A DNA stretch of 64,000 bases from JAUSPI01 sp964650385 (lineage in GTDB: Bacteria > Desulfobacterota > Syntrophia > Syntrophales > JADFWA01), in NCBI GenBank assembly GCA_964650385.1, contig CAZYTP010000002.1, positions 15,003-79,002 on the forward strand, in the 5' to 3' direction. Position numbers and translations under genes: made by a program. The notes below the pieces were generated by a model, which worked only from the letters and a program-made list of their open reading frames with translations, had not been told where the DNA came from and searched no databases. How positions within the stretch are numbered: the first letter of the stretch is position 1; each line of letters opens with the position of its first letter. Below are positions 50,664 through 59,285 of this stretch, in pieces.

Positions 50664-51695
50664 TTACTGTTCCTTTTTTATTCCCTCTGAGTCATAAATG
50701 GCCTGATACCCCATCGCATCTTCCAGGCACTTCGCCGGGGTGTAAAATCGCATTCCTGTCTTGAGTTCCCCGATGAGAGATTTGCCATTTTCATCCACTA
50801 TGTTTTTTATGACAAGTGTCCCCTGCTTTGTGGCAACAAAGACAGCGTTATTTGATATTTTATATATTAAACCGGCCTGGAAGGGATGGAATGGACCGTC
50901 GTTGAACTCAAGGTAACAATCTTTCAGAAACCCCCTTTTTTCTTTTAAAAAGGTTGAGGCCCCCGGATATGGGTCATCGAAAGCACATATAAACGATTCT
51001 ATGTCTTCACTGTCCCAGTTCCAATCAATATAGCCGTGCTGTAGAGTATAGAGCCTCGGGAAATAGATACTGAAGTTTTCCTGAACCTTCATAAGGGGGA
51101 AATCTTTTTCCATGGATACTTCCTCTAAGAATGCCTCAAGAAAATCCAGTTCCTGCTCAACTGCGGAGTCAAAGTAGTCCTGTGGTATTCGAACTGATGG
51201 TGGAAAGAGGTATTCCCTCGTTTTAATAATTTCTCCGGAATCGAACTCTCCCTGAATCATTTCTTCATTTATGATTTGTAAGTTGCAGCAACCTATCCGG
51301 TTCTTTCTTAGTATTTGCCATGAGTAGTGGGCACCCCCCCGGTACTGAGGTAGGCGAATTCCCATAAAATCGATAAGTCTGCCGTCAAAAAGATCAATAA
51401 GTTCCTTATTAAAACTCCAGGTTTCGCCAATTCCGATACCCAGAGTGTTTTCTGTAATGACGCTTTTAATATGAGGATCGTTGTTGATGTCAGGGGTGTC
51501 ATAATATGGAATGTTGTTCTCATTTAATATTTCTTCAAGTTTTTTACTTTCGTGAAAAATAGTTTCCTCCAGGTGCCTGGAACTGCTGAAGACGTCTATG
51601 CGATATTTGCCATTTTTTGCAATACTCCGGGCAAAAGCGGCAAGGAGTGAAGCGCCACCGAATAGTATGATGTGATCAATTTTGCCAAAATTCAT
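50664..51695 (-). CDS. Formyltransferase-family protein with altered active site
   Basis: 343 residues with the methionyl-tRNA/sugar formyltransferase fold: a Rossmann start (IDHIILFGGASLLAAFARSI, given in part) and a C-terminal OB-like domain. The catalytic N-x-H of the family (as N100-I-H102 in the enzyme at 56550) is D109-F-M111 here, before the conserved LPQYRGG; the third catalytic residue, Asp152 in the FDSGEII segment, is kept. A His appears shortly after (GGAHYSW). Formyl transfer as usual is therefore doubtful. It could bind another folate or acyl donor. Confidence 0.75.
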   Translation of the reverse strand: MNFGKIDHIILFGGASLLAAFARSIAKNGKYRIDVFSSSRHLEETIFHESKKLEEILNENNIPYYDTPDINNDPHIKSVITENTLGIGIGETWSFNKELIDLFDGRLIDFMGIRLPQYRGGAHYSWQILRKNRIGCCNLQIINEEMIQGEFDSGEIIKTREYLFPPSVRIPQDYFDSAVEQELDFLEAFLEEVSMEKDFPLMKVQENFSIYFPRLYTLQHGYIDWNWDSEDIESFICAFDDPYPGASTFLKEKRGFLKDCYLEFNDGPFHPFQAGLIYKISNNAVFVATKQGTLVIKNIVDENGKSLIGELKTGMRFYTPAKCLEDAMGYQAIYDSEGIKKEQ

Positions 51696-51713
51696 AAAAT
51701 TACCTCATGGGGA

Positions 51714-51736
51714 ACCCCGTCCTTCAAGGTGGGGGT
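51714..51736. repeat. GC-rich palindrome after hisF2
   Basis: ACCCCGTCCTT-C-AAGGTGGGGGT, pairing along the whole length with two central mismatches. It lies between the hisF2 stop and the next gene. The form recalls repeat C palindromes and ends of IS200/IS605-type elements; it may also stabilise or end the upstream mRNA. Confidence 0.5.
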
Positions 51737-51741
51737 CTCTT

Positions 51742-52530
51742 TTATGTGTGCAGACGAATCGGGATGCCGGCGTTTTTGATCTGAGAACGGGTCTGCATCG
51801 GGTTTTCATCCTTGAAACAGAAATATGTCCCTGCAGAAACGGCGGCTGTCTTACCAACGGTAAATCCATCCACGAAATGGGAGGCCAGGCCGCAACCACC
51901 CGATGTAATAACCGGAATGGATACTGCTTCGACAACCTGTCTCGTCAGTTCCAGATCCAGGCCACTGCGGGTACCATCTCTGTCAATGGAGGTTAAAAGG
52001 ATCTCTCCGGCTCCCCGTTTTTCAGCTTCAATGGCCCACTCGATCGGGTCAAGAGGGGTTTCCCTCTTTCCATTTTCTGTCCATACCCTGTACGTACCGT
52101 CATAATTTATTCGATAATCAATGCTCAGGACCACACACTGTGCCCCGAAAATTTCCGCTGCTTCGTTAATGAGATCCGGTGTATCAACGGCGGCGGTGTT
52201 GATGCTGATCTTATCCGCACCGCTCGAGAGCAGCCTTCTGAAATCATCGGTTGATCGGACGCCCCCGCCTACTGTAATGGGCATGAATATCTCCTCGGCG
52301 GATTTTTTCAGAATTTCTATTAATGTATCGCGGTTCTCCGGCGATGCGTTGAGATCGAGAAAGATCAATTCATCTGCAGCCTGGGCCTGGTAGATTTTGG
52401 CCTGTGATATGGGGTCGCCGATCTCGATAACTTTGCCGAACTGAATAGTCGTCACCAGAACCATCCGGGTTTTTGCACCCAGGCAACTTGGCTTCATCTG
52501 GAGCTTTGGGATAAGTCGTCGTTTCAGCAT
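51742..52530 (-). CDS. hisF2: HisF-like sugar-amidation subunit (WbuZ type)
   Basis: 262 residues from ATG 52530 (MLKRRLIPKLQMKP). TIM barrel of the HisF family. In the true histidine enzyme an Asp follows Cys-Leu near residue 11; here the place reads CLGAK, so the first catalytic Asp is lost, while LTSIDRDGT with the second Asp is kept. Ammonia-channel and phosphate-binding loops (ITVGGGVRS, TSGGCG) are present. With hisH and the amidotransferase next to it this is the WbpG/WbuX-HisH2-HisF2 trio of surface glycans, not histidine synthesis. Confidence 0.88.
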   Translation of the reverse strand: MLKRRLIPKLQMKPSCLGAKTRMVLVTTIQFGKVIEIGDPISQAKIYQAQAADELIFLDLNASPENRDTLIEILKKSAEEIFMPITVGGGVRSTDDFRRLLSSGADKISINTAAVDTPDLINEAAEIFGAQCVVLSIDYRINYDGTYRVWTENGKRETPLDPIEWAIEAEKRGAGEILLTSIDRDGTRSGLDLELTRQVVEAVSIPVITSGGCGLASHFVDGFTVGKTAAVSAGTYFCFKDENPMQTRSQIKNAGIPIRLHT

Positions 52531-52537
52531 ATATGTC

Positions 52538-53155
52538 TCACTGTTTCCACCTGAGAAAATTATCGAGGACCCGCAGGCCGTGGTCCTGACTCTTCTCGGG
52601 GTGAAACTGGGTGGCAAAGACATTATTTTTCCTGATGGCTGCCGTTATCGCGCCACCGTAGTCGCAGGTTGCCTCCACGTCACCTGAATTATCGCAGTTG
52701 ACATAATAGGAATGTACGAAGTAGAAGTCACCGTTCTCGGGGAGGCCATCAAAAAGGACGCTTTCACGGCGAGGGAGAATCTCGTTCCAGCCTATGTGCG
52801 GTACACGCAGGCCGGAATCGTCCGGTTTGATGCGAATGACATCCCCTTCTATCCAGCCGAGACCCTGGTGTTCCCCCCCCTCAAAGCTCTTTCGAGCCAT
52901 GGCCTGCATTCCCAGGCAGATGCCGAGTATGGGAATCCCCCGGTCGAATACAACCGTTTCAAGTGCATCAACGAACCCCCTGGATTTCAGTTTTTCCATG
53001 AAGTCGGCGAATGCCCCCACACCGGGAAGGACGATCTTGTCAATTCCATCAAGATCTTGGGGACTTCTGCAAAACACCGAATCACATCCGAGGTAGTACA
53101 GGGCGTTTCTTACCGAGAGCAGGTTTCCCGTATCACAGTCTATAATGCCGATCAT
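52538..53155 (-). CDS. hisH2: HisH-like glutaminase subunit (sugar amidation)
   Basis: 205 residues, class I glutamine amidotransferase. The nucleophile Cys lies in ILGICLGMQAM (about residue 80) and the His-Glu pair in FATQFHPEKSQ near the end. It releases ammonia from glutamine for the HisF-like partner and, by inference, for the WbuX enzyme. Three bases separate it from the amidotransferase gene and seven from hisF2. Confidence 0.92.
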   Translation of the reverse strand: MIGIIDCDTGNLLSVRNALYYLGCDSVFCRSPQDLDGIDKIVLPGVGAFADFMEKLKSRGFVDALETVVFDRGIPILGICLGMQAMARKSFEGGEHQGLGWIEGDVIRIKPDDSGLRVPHIGWNEILPRRESVLFDGLPENGDFYFVHSYYVNCDNSGDVEATCDYGGAITAAIRKNNVFATQFHPEKSQDHGLRVLDNFLRWKQ

Positions 53156-53158
53156 GCC

Positions 53159-54373
53159 TTACCTAACCGCTGCTTGGAGTTGTGGGGCTGCTCTGCGCCG
53201 CCATCGTTCAAGCTGAATTTCCGCTTCATCACGGGGCATGGCACCGTGACGGGGCCAGAGATCGAAATCGTGGACTTTCTTTCCCATGGTTTCCCGGGAC
53301 GGATCGTGCACGTAAGGTGATACAGCGTGACTCATGGCAATCTCATAGAATTCCTCGTCGGTCAGTCCGACATAAGTGAGAAAAAGATCAAGGCTCGGCG
53401 GTCGCTTCCCCTCATATTTGTCGATTATTTCCAGTGCTTCTTCGCGTGTCATGCGGTTGTTGCGAATATCGATTGAAGCAAGGTGACACGGCCGTGAATA
53501 TCCGCGTTTGATATATTTAATGTAATCTCGTACTCCCTGGAAGTGACACTCGATCTTTTCGTATTCGTAGTTCGGGGGGACGTTCTCGACTTCATCACCC
53601 TGCCATCCGAGTTCTTCCTGAATGATTGCAGATTGTTTTTTTACATCCCAGGGAATAAATGAACCGAGACAGACCGAACGACAGTTGATTTTGCGAAGCT
53701 CACGAAGTGGCGGATATCGGTACGGTTGGAGGTCCTGTTCTTTGACAAGGCCTTCGAGTCTGATCAGCATGTCATCGGCACTGATTCCGAGGTTGATGTA
53801 TCGGTTGAATCGCTTTTCGTCTACCTCTTCCGGCTGATCGTATGTGTAGTAAGCCGTATACTCGGCTGACGGTTCGCCCCAGATAACCAGCGGTACGTTG
53901 TGCCGGGCGGCAATCCACATGGGATACGCAAAGATGCCGGTATGGCAGTGCCAGCAGAAATCTCCCTTTTCAAGAAAGCTCTGAAGCATCAGTTTCTGAA
54001 CGACCTTCCAGTTCGGTGTGAAGGTATGAAAATCGACACCGAGAGCCCGCATTGTTCGCAGGGCATTTTTCTGCAGATTCGGCCTCATAAACCCATGGTC
54101 GAAACGGACGACAAGGGGCTTGAGGCCGTATTCTTTGACAAGATAATACAGTGTCCATGTACTGTCTTTTCCTCCGCTGAACGGTACGATACAGTCATAG
54201 TCATATTTGCCGCGATATGATTCAATTAATTTGTCAAACTCTTTTTTCTGTGCATCCCAGTCGATGGCTGTTTTTTTGAACTCATTCTGTTGACAAATAT
54301 TACAGACGCCTTCAGTGTCAAAAAAAATGGTCTCATGGGTTTCAGGAGTAATACATTTCGTACATCTTTTCAT
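53159..54373 (-). CDS. N-acetyl sugar amidotransferase (WbuX/PseA-like)
   Basis: 404 residues from ATG 54373 (MKRCTKCITPETHETI). PP-loop ATPase: the P-loop motif PFSGGKDSTWTLYYL lies near residue 70 and an N-terminal zinc-ribbon has CTKC and CNIC pairs. The family (WbpG, WbuX, PseA) turns an N-acetyl group of a sugar into an acetamidino group using ammonia from the HisH/HisF pair. In Campylobacter, PseA makes acetamidino-pseudaminic acid on flagellin. The nearby pseI and pseG genes make that product likely here. Confidence 0.9.
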   Translation of the reverse strand: MKRCTKCITPETHETIFFDTEGVCNICQQNEFKKTAIDWDAQKKEFDKLIESYRGKYDYDCIVPFSGGKDSTWTLYYLVKEYGLKPLVVRFDHGFMRPNLQKNALRTMRALGVDFHTFTPNWKVVQKLMLQSFLEKGDFCWHCHTGIFAYPMWIAARHNVPLVIWGEPSAEYTAYYTYDQPEEVDEKRFNRYINLGISADDMLIRLEGLVKEQDLQPYRYPPLRELRKINCRSVCLGSFIPWDVKKQSAIIQEELGWQGDEVENVPPNYEYEKIECHFQGVRDYIKYIKRGYSRPCHLASIDIRNNRMTREEALEIIDKYEGKRPPSLDLFLTYVGLTDEEFYEIAMSHAVSPYVHDPSRETMGKKVHDFDLWPRHGAMPRDEAEIQLERWRRRAAPQLQAAVR

Positions 54374-54408
54374 AGTAGCTTCCTCCGTAATCGTACAGTC
54401 ATATATTA

Positions 54409-54422
54409 GACTTTGCATAACT
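54409..54422. repeat. 14-bp direct repeat, copy 1
   Basis: GACTTTGCATAACT, found again at 55460-55473. The two copies bracket the TylF-like gene. Confidence 0.6.
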
Positions 54423-54609
54423 CAAGATTTTGTTTACGATTTCGTTCTCCCTAATTAATTTCTATCCTGAACTCGAAAATCAAATAAACAATCACGTATC
54501 CTTCAAGAAATCCCTGTTTCTTCCATTTAATAAACCGGTGCCTGACCATTAAGGTGCTGTCATCGATGTCCGGCTTGTAAAATCAGTCTCCCTTTCCCTT
54601 GAAATAGCC

Positions 54610-55347
54610 CTAAGTCTTGAATACCATTGCCTGACACGTGGGCAGGACTATAGGAAACTCATCTTTTGCGGTGAAGAACTCATCAACCGCTTTTTTTACT
54701 CCGGGGGTATCAGGTATTAGATAGTCGTCCAAGAGCATTATTCCGCCCTTAAGAAGCCGGGGGTAAAAAAAATCGCAACATTGAAGGGTTGATAAATATA
54801 AGTCAGCATCAATATAAACAAATGAAAAAACCTCATGCTGGATTTTCTCAAAGGATTCGGAAAATTTACCCTTGAGCATTACAATGTTATTATAATCATC
54901 GAACATTTCTTTTATGTTCTCGATGGACACATCAGAGAAATGTCCCTCCTCATGGACATCTGAATCTGATATAAGATCTGGAAAACCATCAAAAGTATCC
55001 ATAGCATAGTGTTTTCGTTCAGGGCTAATGCTGTGAATCAAGACAGATCCCCCTCCTTTATAAACCCCGCACTCTGCTGTACATCCCTCCAGGTGTCTCG
55101 TCGCCTTTACAGCCTGGAACAAAAAATGTGCCCTGTCGAAGTCAAGCATCGTTGATCGTTCGACCCTTTGATACAGCTCTAAAAAAGTTGAGTAATTATG
55201 ATCACCACTTTGAATTAAAGTATTTTTGTGGAGAAGTAACAACTTCATGCCTACCAGGTACTTCTCCTGATACTGTTTGTCTGTAGGCATCATAACCTCA
55301 GCAGCCATGTTTAGGTTTCCTAAATCCCATTCCATATTATATTCCAT
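54610..55347 (-). CDS. TylF/macrocin O-methyltransferase-like protein
   Basis: 245 residues. SAM-dependent O-methyltransferase of the TylF family: TAECGVYKGGGSVLIHSI carries the glycine-rich SAM loop, YAMDTFDGFPDL the acidic ribose ligand, and FVYIDADLYLSTLQCCDFFYP plus GGIMLLDDYLIPDTPGV (given in part) the metal-binding Asp pair. Such enzymes methylate sugars in glycan islands. It stands apart from its neighbours by gaps of 124-236 bases and is bracketed by 14-bp direct repeats, which hints at later insertion. Confidence 0.85.
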   Translation of the reverse strand: MEYNMEWDLGNLNMAAEVMMPTDKQYQEKYLVGMKLLLLHKNTLIQSGDHNYSTFLELYQRVERSTMLDFDRAHFLFQAVKATRHLEGCTAECGVYKGGGSVLIHSISPERKHYAMDTFDGFPDLISDSDVHEEGHFSDVSIENIKEMFDDYNNIVMLKGKFSESFEKIQHEVFSFVYIDADLYLSTLQCCDFFYPRLLKGGIMLLDDYLIPDTPGVKKAVDEFFTAKDEFPIVLPTCQAMVFKT

Positions 55348-55459
55348 TCTTTTCGTTAAGGATAAATCATAAATTGTTTAAGCTAGTTATGCCAAATTTT
55401 CAGGATTTATTGAGAAGGTCCATGCATAGAGCCAAAAGGAGTACCGGTCTCTATTCGAG

Positions 55460-55473
55460 GACTTTGCATAACT
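55460..55473. repeat. 14-bp direct repeat, copy 2
   Basis: GACTTTGCATAACT, same as 54409-54422; it overlaps the pseI stop codon. Confidence 0.6.
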
Positions 55474-56545
55474 ACGTCAAATTTTCACCTGCCATTCCTT
55501 CCACCAGTTTCCACGCAAGTGGCGTGCCACGTTTGATTCCACTGCGGGCTGTTTGTCCAATGACTTCCTTAAGATGACGAGTGTGAAGCCCGAAACCGGG
55601 TCGTATCGAGCGAAGGTTTTCAGTTGTGAACTTATCACCTCGTTTCATATCTTTTACAACGAAGAGTGACCGCCGGAATACGGAACTTTTCGATTCCTGT
55701 TTTCCAGGTCCGTAGCGGACAGTTCCAAGGGCCTTTTCCGTCGTGCGAACAGCATCGACCATTGCCTTGAATTCCCCGGGTTCAAGTGAAAAAGCGCTGT
55801 CGGGACCTGGTATATCCCGTGACAGGGTAAAGTGTTTTTCTATGATACAGGCTCCTGACGTAACTGCCGCAACGGGGACCTCAATGCCTAAAGAATGGTC
55901 CGAAAGACCTGTCGGTAACTGAAATGATTCCATCATATCCGGAATTGTACGCAGGTTCATTTCTTCGGGTGGGGCAGGGTAGGCACTCGTGCATTTCAAT
56001 AAGGCGATTTGTGAATTTCCCGAGTTTCGTATGGTAAGAATTGCTTCTTCAATTTCCTGCAGTGTGGCCATACCGGTAGAAATGATTATCGGTTTGCCCG
56101 TTTCTGCCATCTTTTCTATAAGTGGGATATCAACAATCTCGAAAGATGCCACCTTGTGTGCAGGGACATCCATATCTTCAAGAAAATCGACTGCCGACGA
56201 GTCAAAAGCTGAGGAGAAAAGATCCATACCCATCTCTTCAGCCATTTCCTTGAGCTTCGGCTGCCATTCCCATGGCGTAAAGGCCTCGCTGTAAAGATCG
56301 TAAAGCGTCCGCCCGTTCCAGATGGTATCTTTGATCCTGAAATAGTCGTTATCACAGTCAATGGTTAGTGTGTCGGGAGTGTAAGTCTGAATCTTTACGG
56401 CATCGGCGCCTGAATCTTTCACAGCACGCAGGATTTGTATCGCTTGTTCAAAATCCTGATTGTGATTCGCTGACATTTCGGCCACGATATAGGCTGGATA
56501 GCCTGGACCTACGCGGCGGTTGCCGATATCAATTGGTCTTATCAT
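55472..56545 (-). CDS. pseI: Pseudaminic acid synthase PseI
   Basis: Joins phosphoenolpyruvate and 2,4-diacetamido-altrose to make pseudaminic acid. 357 residues from ATG 56545 (MIRPIDIGNRRVG), four bases after the formyltransferase stop; a start at 56569 would overlap it. NeuB-type TIM barrel with IVAEMSANHNQDFEQA, VKIQTYTPDTLT, STGMATLQEIEEAI and LLKCTSAYPAPPEEMNLRT, all in the PseI rather than the NeuB/LegI form, then GPDSAFSLEP. The C-terminal antifreeze-like SAF domain starts near residue 285 (FRRSLFVVKDMKRGD). Confidence 0.93.
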   Translation of the reverse strand: MIRPIDIGNRRVGPGYPAYIVAEMSANHNQDFEQAIQILRAVKDSGADAVKIQTYTPDTLTIDCDNDYFRIKDTIWNGRTLYDLYSEAFTPWEWQPKLKEMAEEMGMDLFSSAFDSSAVDFLEDMDVPAHKVASFEIVDIPLIEKMAETGKPIIISTGMATLQEIEEAILTIRNSGNSQIALLKCTSAYPAPPEEMNLRTIPDMMESFQLPTGLSDHSLGIEVPVAAVTSGACIIEKHFTLSRDIPGPDSAFSLEPGEFKAMVDAVRTTEKALGTVRYGPGKQESKSSVFRRSLFVVKDMKRGDKFTTENLRSIRPGFGLHTRHLKEVIGQTARSGIKRGTPLAWKLVEGMAGENLT

Positions 56546-56549
56546 AACT

Positions 56550-57314
56550 TCACCGTAGGTCTTCTTCATAAAAGAGTTGCAGTCGCAGATAGACTTTCCG
56601 TTTTCCGTGTCTAAAATATGCTCCCCTGAATGGAGGGAAAGTACGCGCCCTGATTAAATCGATCAATTCTTTAGCCCTGTAGGATTTGTCAAGATCAATT
56701 TCGTCTATTTCTTCTACGTCACGCACTCGATGGAACGTTCCGTCATTGATCTGTTGAGGGATTCGATTTGCCTTGCCTGAACGAATCATGGGCCATGTGT
56801 CTTTGAATAGTGATAGACTTTCAAGTTCCAGCTTTTTATAAAGACTTTCACCGGTATCAACCGGTTCTTTAATTACCTCTCGTTGGGCGATAATCTCGCC
56901 GGTGTCCACACTGCTATCCATATAATGCAGCGTAACTCCGGCCGGTGTACCATCAATAATACTCCATGTATCAGGATAGGCGCCTCTGTTGTACGGCAAG
57001 AAAGCAGGGTGGATGTTGATACTCCCTGCCGGCATTAAATCCAGCAATTCAGGCCTGATGATGTACCCGAAGAGAACTGAAATACCAATCTCCTGGTTCA
57101 ATGACTTGATGGCATTTAAGGTGACGGGTTCGCGCAGCCTTGACCCGTCAAAGATTCGTTCCGGAGGAAGGGAGGCGCTTTCTTTAATTTCTTTGCCATA
57201 TTTTTGCTTATGATCCGGGTGCAGAACAAGACCTGTAATTTCTTCACCGACTTCCTGAAGCCAGCACAGTATCTGCCAGCCGAGCCAGTTATTACCCATA
57301 AATAATATTTTCAC
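56550..57314 (-). CDS. Sugar N-formyltransferase-like protein
   Basis: 254 residues, formyltetrahydrofolate-dependent formyltransferase fold without the OB domain of tRNA enzymes. The catalytic triad is complete: Asn100 and His102 in SINIHPAFLPYNRGAYP and Asp137 in SSVDTGEII. In nonulosonate clusters such enzymes add an N-formyl group to the amino sugar in place of an acetyl group. It lies between pseI and pseG in one operon, so the target is probably the pseudaminic-acid precursor. Confidence 0.85.
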   Translation of the reverse strand: MKILFMGNNWLGWQILCWLQEVGEEITGLVLHPDHKQKYGKEIKESASLPPERIFDGSRLREPVTLNAIKSLNQEIGISVLFGYIIRPELLDLMPAGSINIHPAFLPYNRGAYPDTWSIIDGTPAGVTLHYMDSSVDTGEIIAQREVIKEPVDTGESLYKKLELESLSLFKDTWPMIRSGKANRIPQQINDGTFHRVRDVEEIDEIDLDKSYRAKELIDLIRARTFPPFRGAYFRHGKRKVYLRLQLFYEEDLR

Positions 57315-57663
57315 TGATATTTTCCTGTTACACTTTGGATTGAGATAATATGTCGGATATGCGATATGCCCCGTGACCGTCTATCAGTAATCTTCCGCGA
57401 TTGCTCATCTGACGGCGTTTCCTGGATGAATTGATAAGCCCTTTTAATTCGTGGGCCAGTTTTTTGACAGATAGATCGGTATGCCAGCCGAGATTCACAG
57501 CAAATCCGGCTTTATCAATACTTTCTGCGATTATCTTCTGGTTGTCTGCGAGGACAATATTAATGCTTGGAAGTTCCATAAACGCAAGCTCCCAGCATGT
57601 ACTACCTCCTGCTGATACGGCAAGATCCGCCCACGCCATAAGACCAGGCATATCATTTACAGA

Positions 57664-57691
57664 AGGTAAAAGGTGAAAGGTGAAAGGCAAA
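57664..57691. repeat. Four heptanucleotide units inside pseG
   Basis: On the plus strand AGGTAAA, AGGTGAA, AGGTGAA, AGGCAAA in a row, then a further AGGG. The reading frame of pseG runs through it unbroken. It is the second heptamer tract in the same gene. Confidence 0.7.
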
Positions 57692-58118
57692 AGGGAGAGC
57701 TCCTCTTCGAGACTGTCGATATTCGGATTTGCGGGTCCGGCAACGATTTTTACCTCAAGTTCGGAAGCATCCAGATTACTCAAGGCTCTAATAACTTTTA
57801 AAGTAACATTGTCGGGATCGCTGCCCCCCATGGTCACCAATATTTTACCGGCCGTATCGGGTATTTCTCGCTTCCAGTCCGTCCATTTTAAAAATTCTTG
57901 ACGCAGAAGGACAAATTGTGTCCCGACCAAAAGGTGAGTGTGGGGTTCTATAAACTGATAAAGGTTTTTATAGGCATGAAGGTTCTGGTTTACGATTATA
58001 TCCGCATAATAGTGATCAGCCAACCCTTCATCGTCAATGACTAATAGATTATAACCACTATCTACAATCGCTTTCTGGTAATCCGGGGTAAAGTGATAGC
58101 CGTCCAAAATGAGCCAGG

Positions 58119-58138
58119 TTTTGAATTTTGAATTTTGA
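58119..58138. repeat. Heptanucleotide tract at the pseG frameshift
   Basis: Plus strand TTTTGA-ATTTTGA-ATTTTGA: two full 7-bp units and one lacking its first base. The pseG frame changes exactly here. One copy more, or two fewer, restores an open frame (…LEQLKTWLILDGYHF with a single unit). Confidence 0.8.
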
Positions 58139-58403
58139 GTTGTTCGAGTATTTCCAGTGTATAAACAAGATCAGAGGAATCGGGGTGAGGTTTTTCAAGG
58201 GGAACAAATTCAAATCCTTCGTCAATGATACGTTGTCGCAAGGCATTACTTCCGCAGTGGCTTAGAAAAGTAACCTTACCACCGCGATCATTCCAAACCT
58301 GTGCCAAGGCAAGGCAACGCATCATGTGGCCTGTGCCTATACTTGTGTCAGCATCTGCGCGAATTATCAGATTTTTGTGGGTCATGGTCATTGATAGAAT
58401 ATT

Positions 58404-59180
58404 TTAGCCTGTCTTCTTTTTAAGCAACTTCTTGTCTTCTTCCAGGGATGCAAGGTATCCTTCATTTCGCGCAAAATGGGCATTTATTTTAACCAGTTCG
58501 GGCCGTTGGTGAAGGAGGTCTAAAATGTCTTCAGTCCGAAAGTTCTTGTTACCCGGATAAATGGCTTCAATTACCTGCCGGACAAATTCAAAATCCTCCG
58601 ATTCATCCACAGTCCATCGCAAACGGGAGAGATCTTCATCATATGACCAGTTGCCGATCCTGAAAAGTTCCGGATGATTGCGAATATATGGTGTCACATG
58701 CTCAAGATCTGAAGGAAGTAGGGCATGGTTATGCGAATATTCAAGAGCTTTGAAGGTAAAGATTTCAGCATCAAGTCCATCCGGAAGTGTCGGGGGGTTA
58801 TTATTGCTTGCATAATCGAACTTATTGGAAAAATAGTATTCAACAAGTGTGTCCAACAGATCAGGATCAATAAGCGGGCAATCAGCCGTAATGCGCATGA
58901 TATGTTTTGCGCCGAATGTTGTTGCCGCGCCATAGAAACGATCCAGTACATCATTTTCAGATCCCCGAAAAACCTTTAATCCAAGCTCCTGAGCCAATAC
59001 GACCACAGGATTGTCTTCCGAACTTACCGTTGTTGCGAGGATAATATTTTTAACCCGGTTACAATATCGAAGACGCTCAACAAGATAACTGAGCAGAGGT
59101 TTACCGAGGACTTCCTTCATGATCTTACCCGGGAGTCGAGAGGAACTCATTCTTGCCTGTATGATGACTGATACTTTCAT
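58404..59180 (-). CDS. SpsF-type cytidylyltransferase (PseF role)
   Basis: 258 residues, nucleotidyltransferase of the CMP-Kdo/SpsF group. It opens VSVIIQARMSSSRLPGKIM with the CTP-binding Arg-x(5)-RLPGK pattern and has IMRITADCPLIDPDLLD with the metal-binding Asp. In clusters with pseI and pseG this SpsF-type enzyme is thought to activate the nonulosonic acid with CMP, the PseF step. The last ~60 residues differ from classical PseF. 12 bases before pseG in the same operon. Confidence 0.85.
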   Translation of the reverse strand: MKVSVIIQARMSSSRLPGKIMKEVLGKPLLSYLVERLRYCNRVKNIILATTVSSEDNPVVVLAQELGLKVFRGSENDVLDRFYGAATTFGAKHIMRITADCPLIDPDLLDTLVEYYFSNKFDYASNNNPPTLPDGLDAEIFTFKALEYSHNHALLPSDLEHVTPYIRNHPELFRIGNWSYDEDLSRLRWTVDESEDFEFVRQVIEAIYPGNKNFRTEDILDLLHQRPELVKINAHFARNEGYLASLEEDKKLLKKKTG

Positions 59181-59285
59181 ATGTTTTGTAATTCAATTTG
59201 TACGATAATGATAAAAGAATGTATGATGCTTAACCCATATTTCGCAATAGTACCTGATGACAAACTATTCGGACGGAATCCCTGT

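Larger units (their letters stand above)
57328..58391 (-). pseudogene. pseG: UDP-sugar hydrolase PseG, frameshifted at a heptamer repeat
   Basis: PseG removes UDP from the diacetamido-altrose intermediate. The N-terminal part runs 58391 to about 58139 (IIRADADTSIGTGHMMRCLALA, given in part, with the active Asp/His region and LSHCGSN), then the frame is lost at a 7-bp repeat (58119-58138) and meets a stop at 58062. The C-terminal part, in another frame, reads WLILDGYHF, VTMGGSDPDN, MPGLMAWADLAVSAGGSTCWE down to 57328. Two fewer or one more heptamer would join both frames. It may be off by slippage (phase variation), truly broken, or a sequence error. Confidence 0.85.

Noticed and set aside
52712..53320. 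Plus-strand frame over hisH2 and the amidotransferase end
   Set aside because: Opposite strand of firmly identified genes; no domain.
57664..58138. CRISPR-like array
   Set aside because: The units are 7 bp without spacers and lie inside a coding gene; simple tandem repeats.
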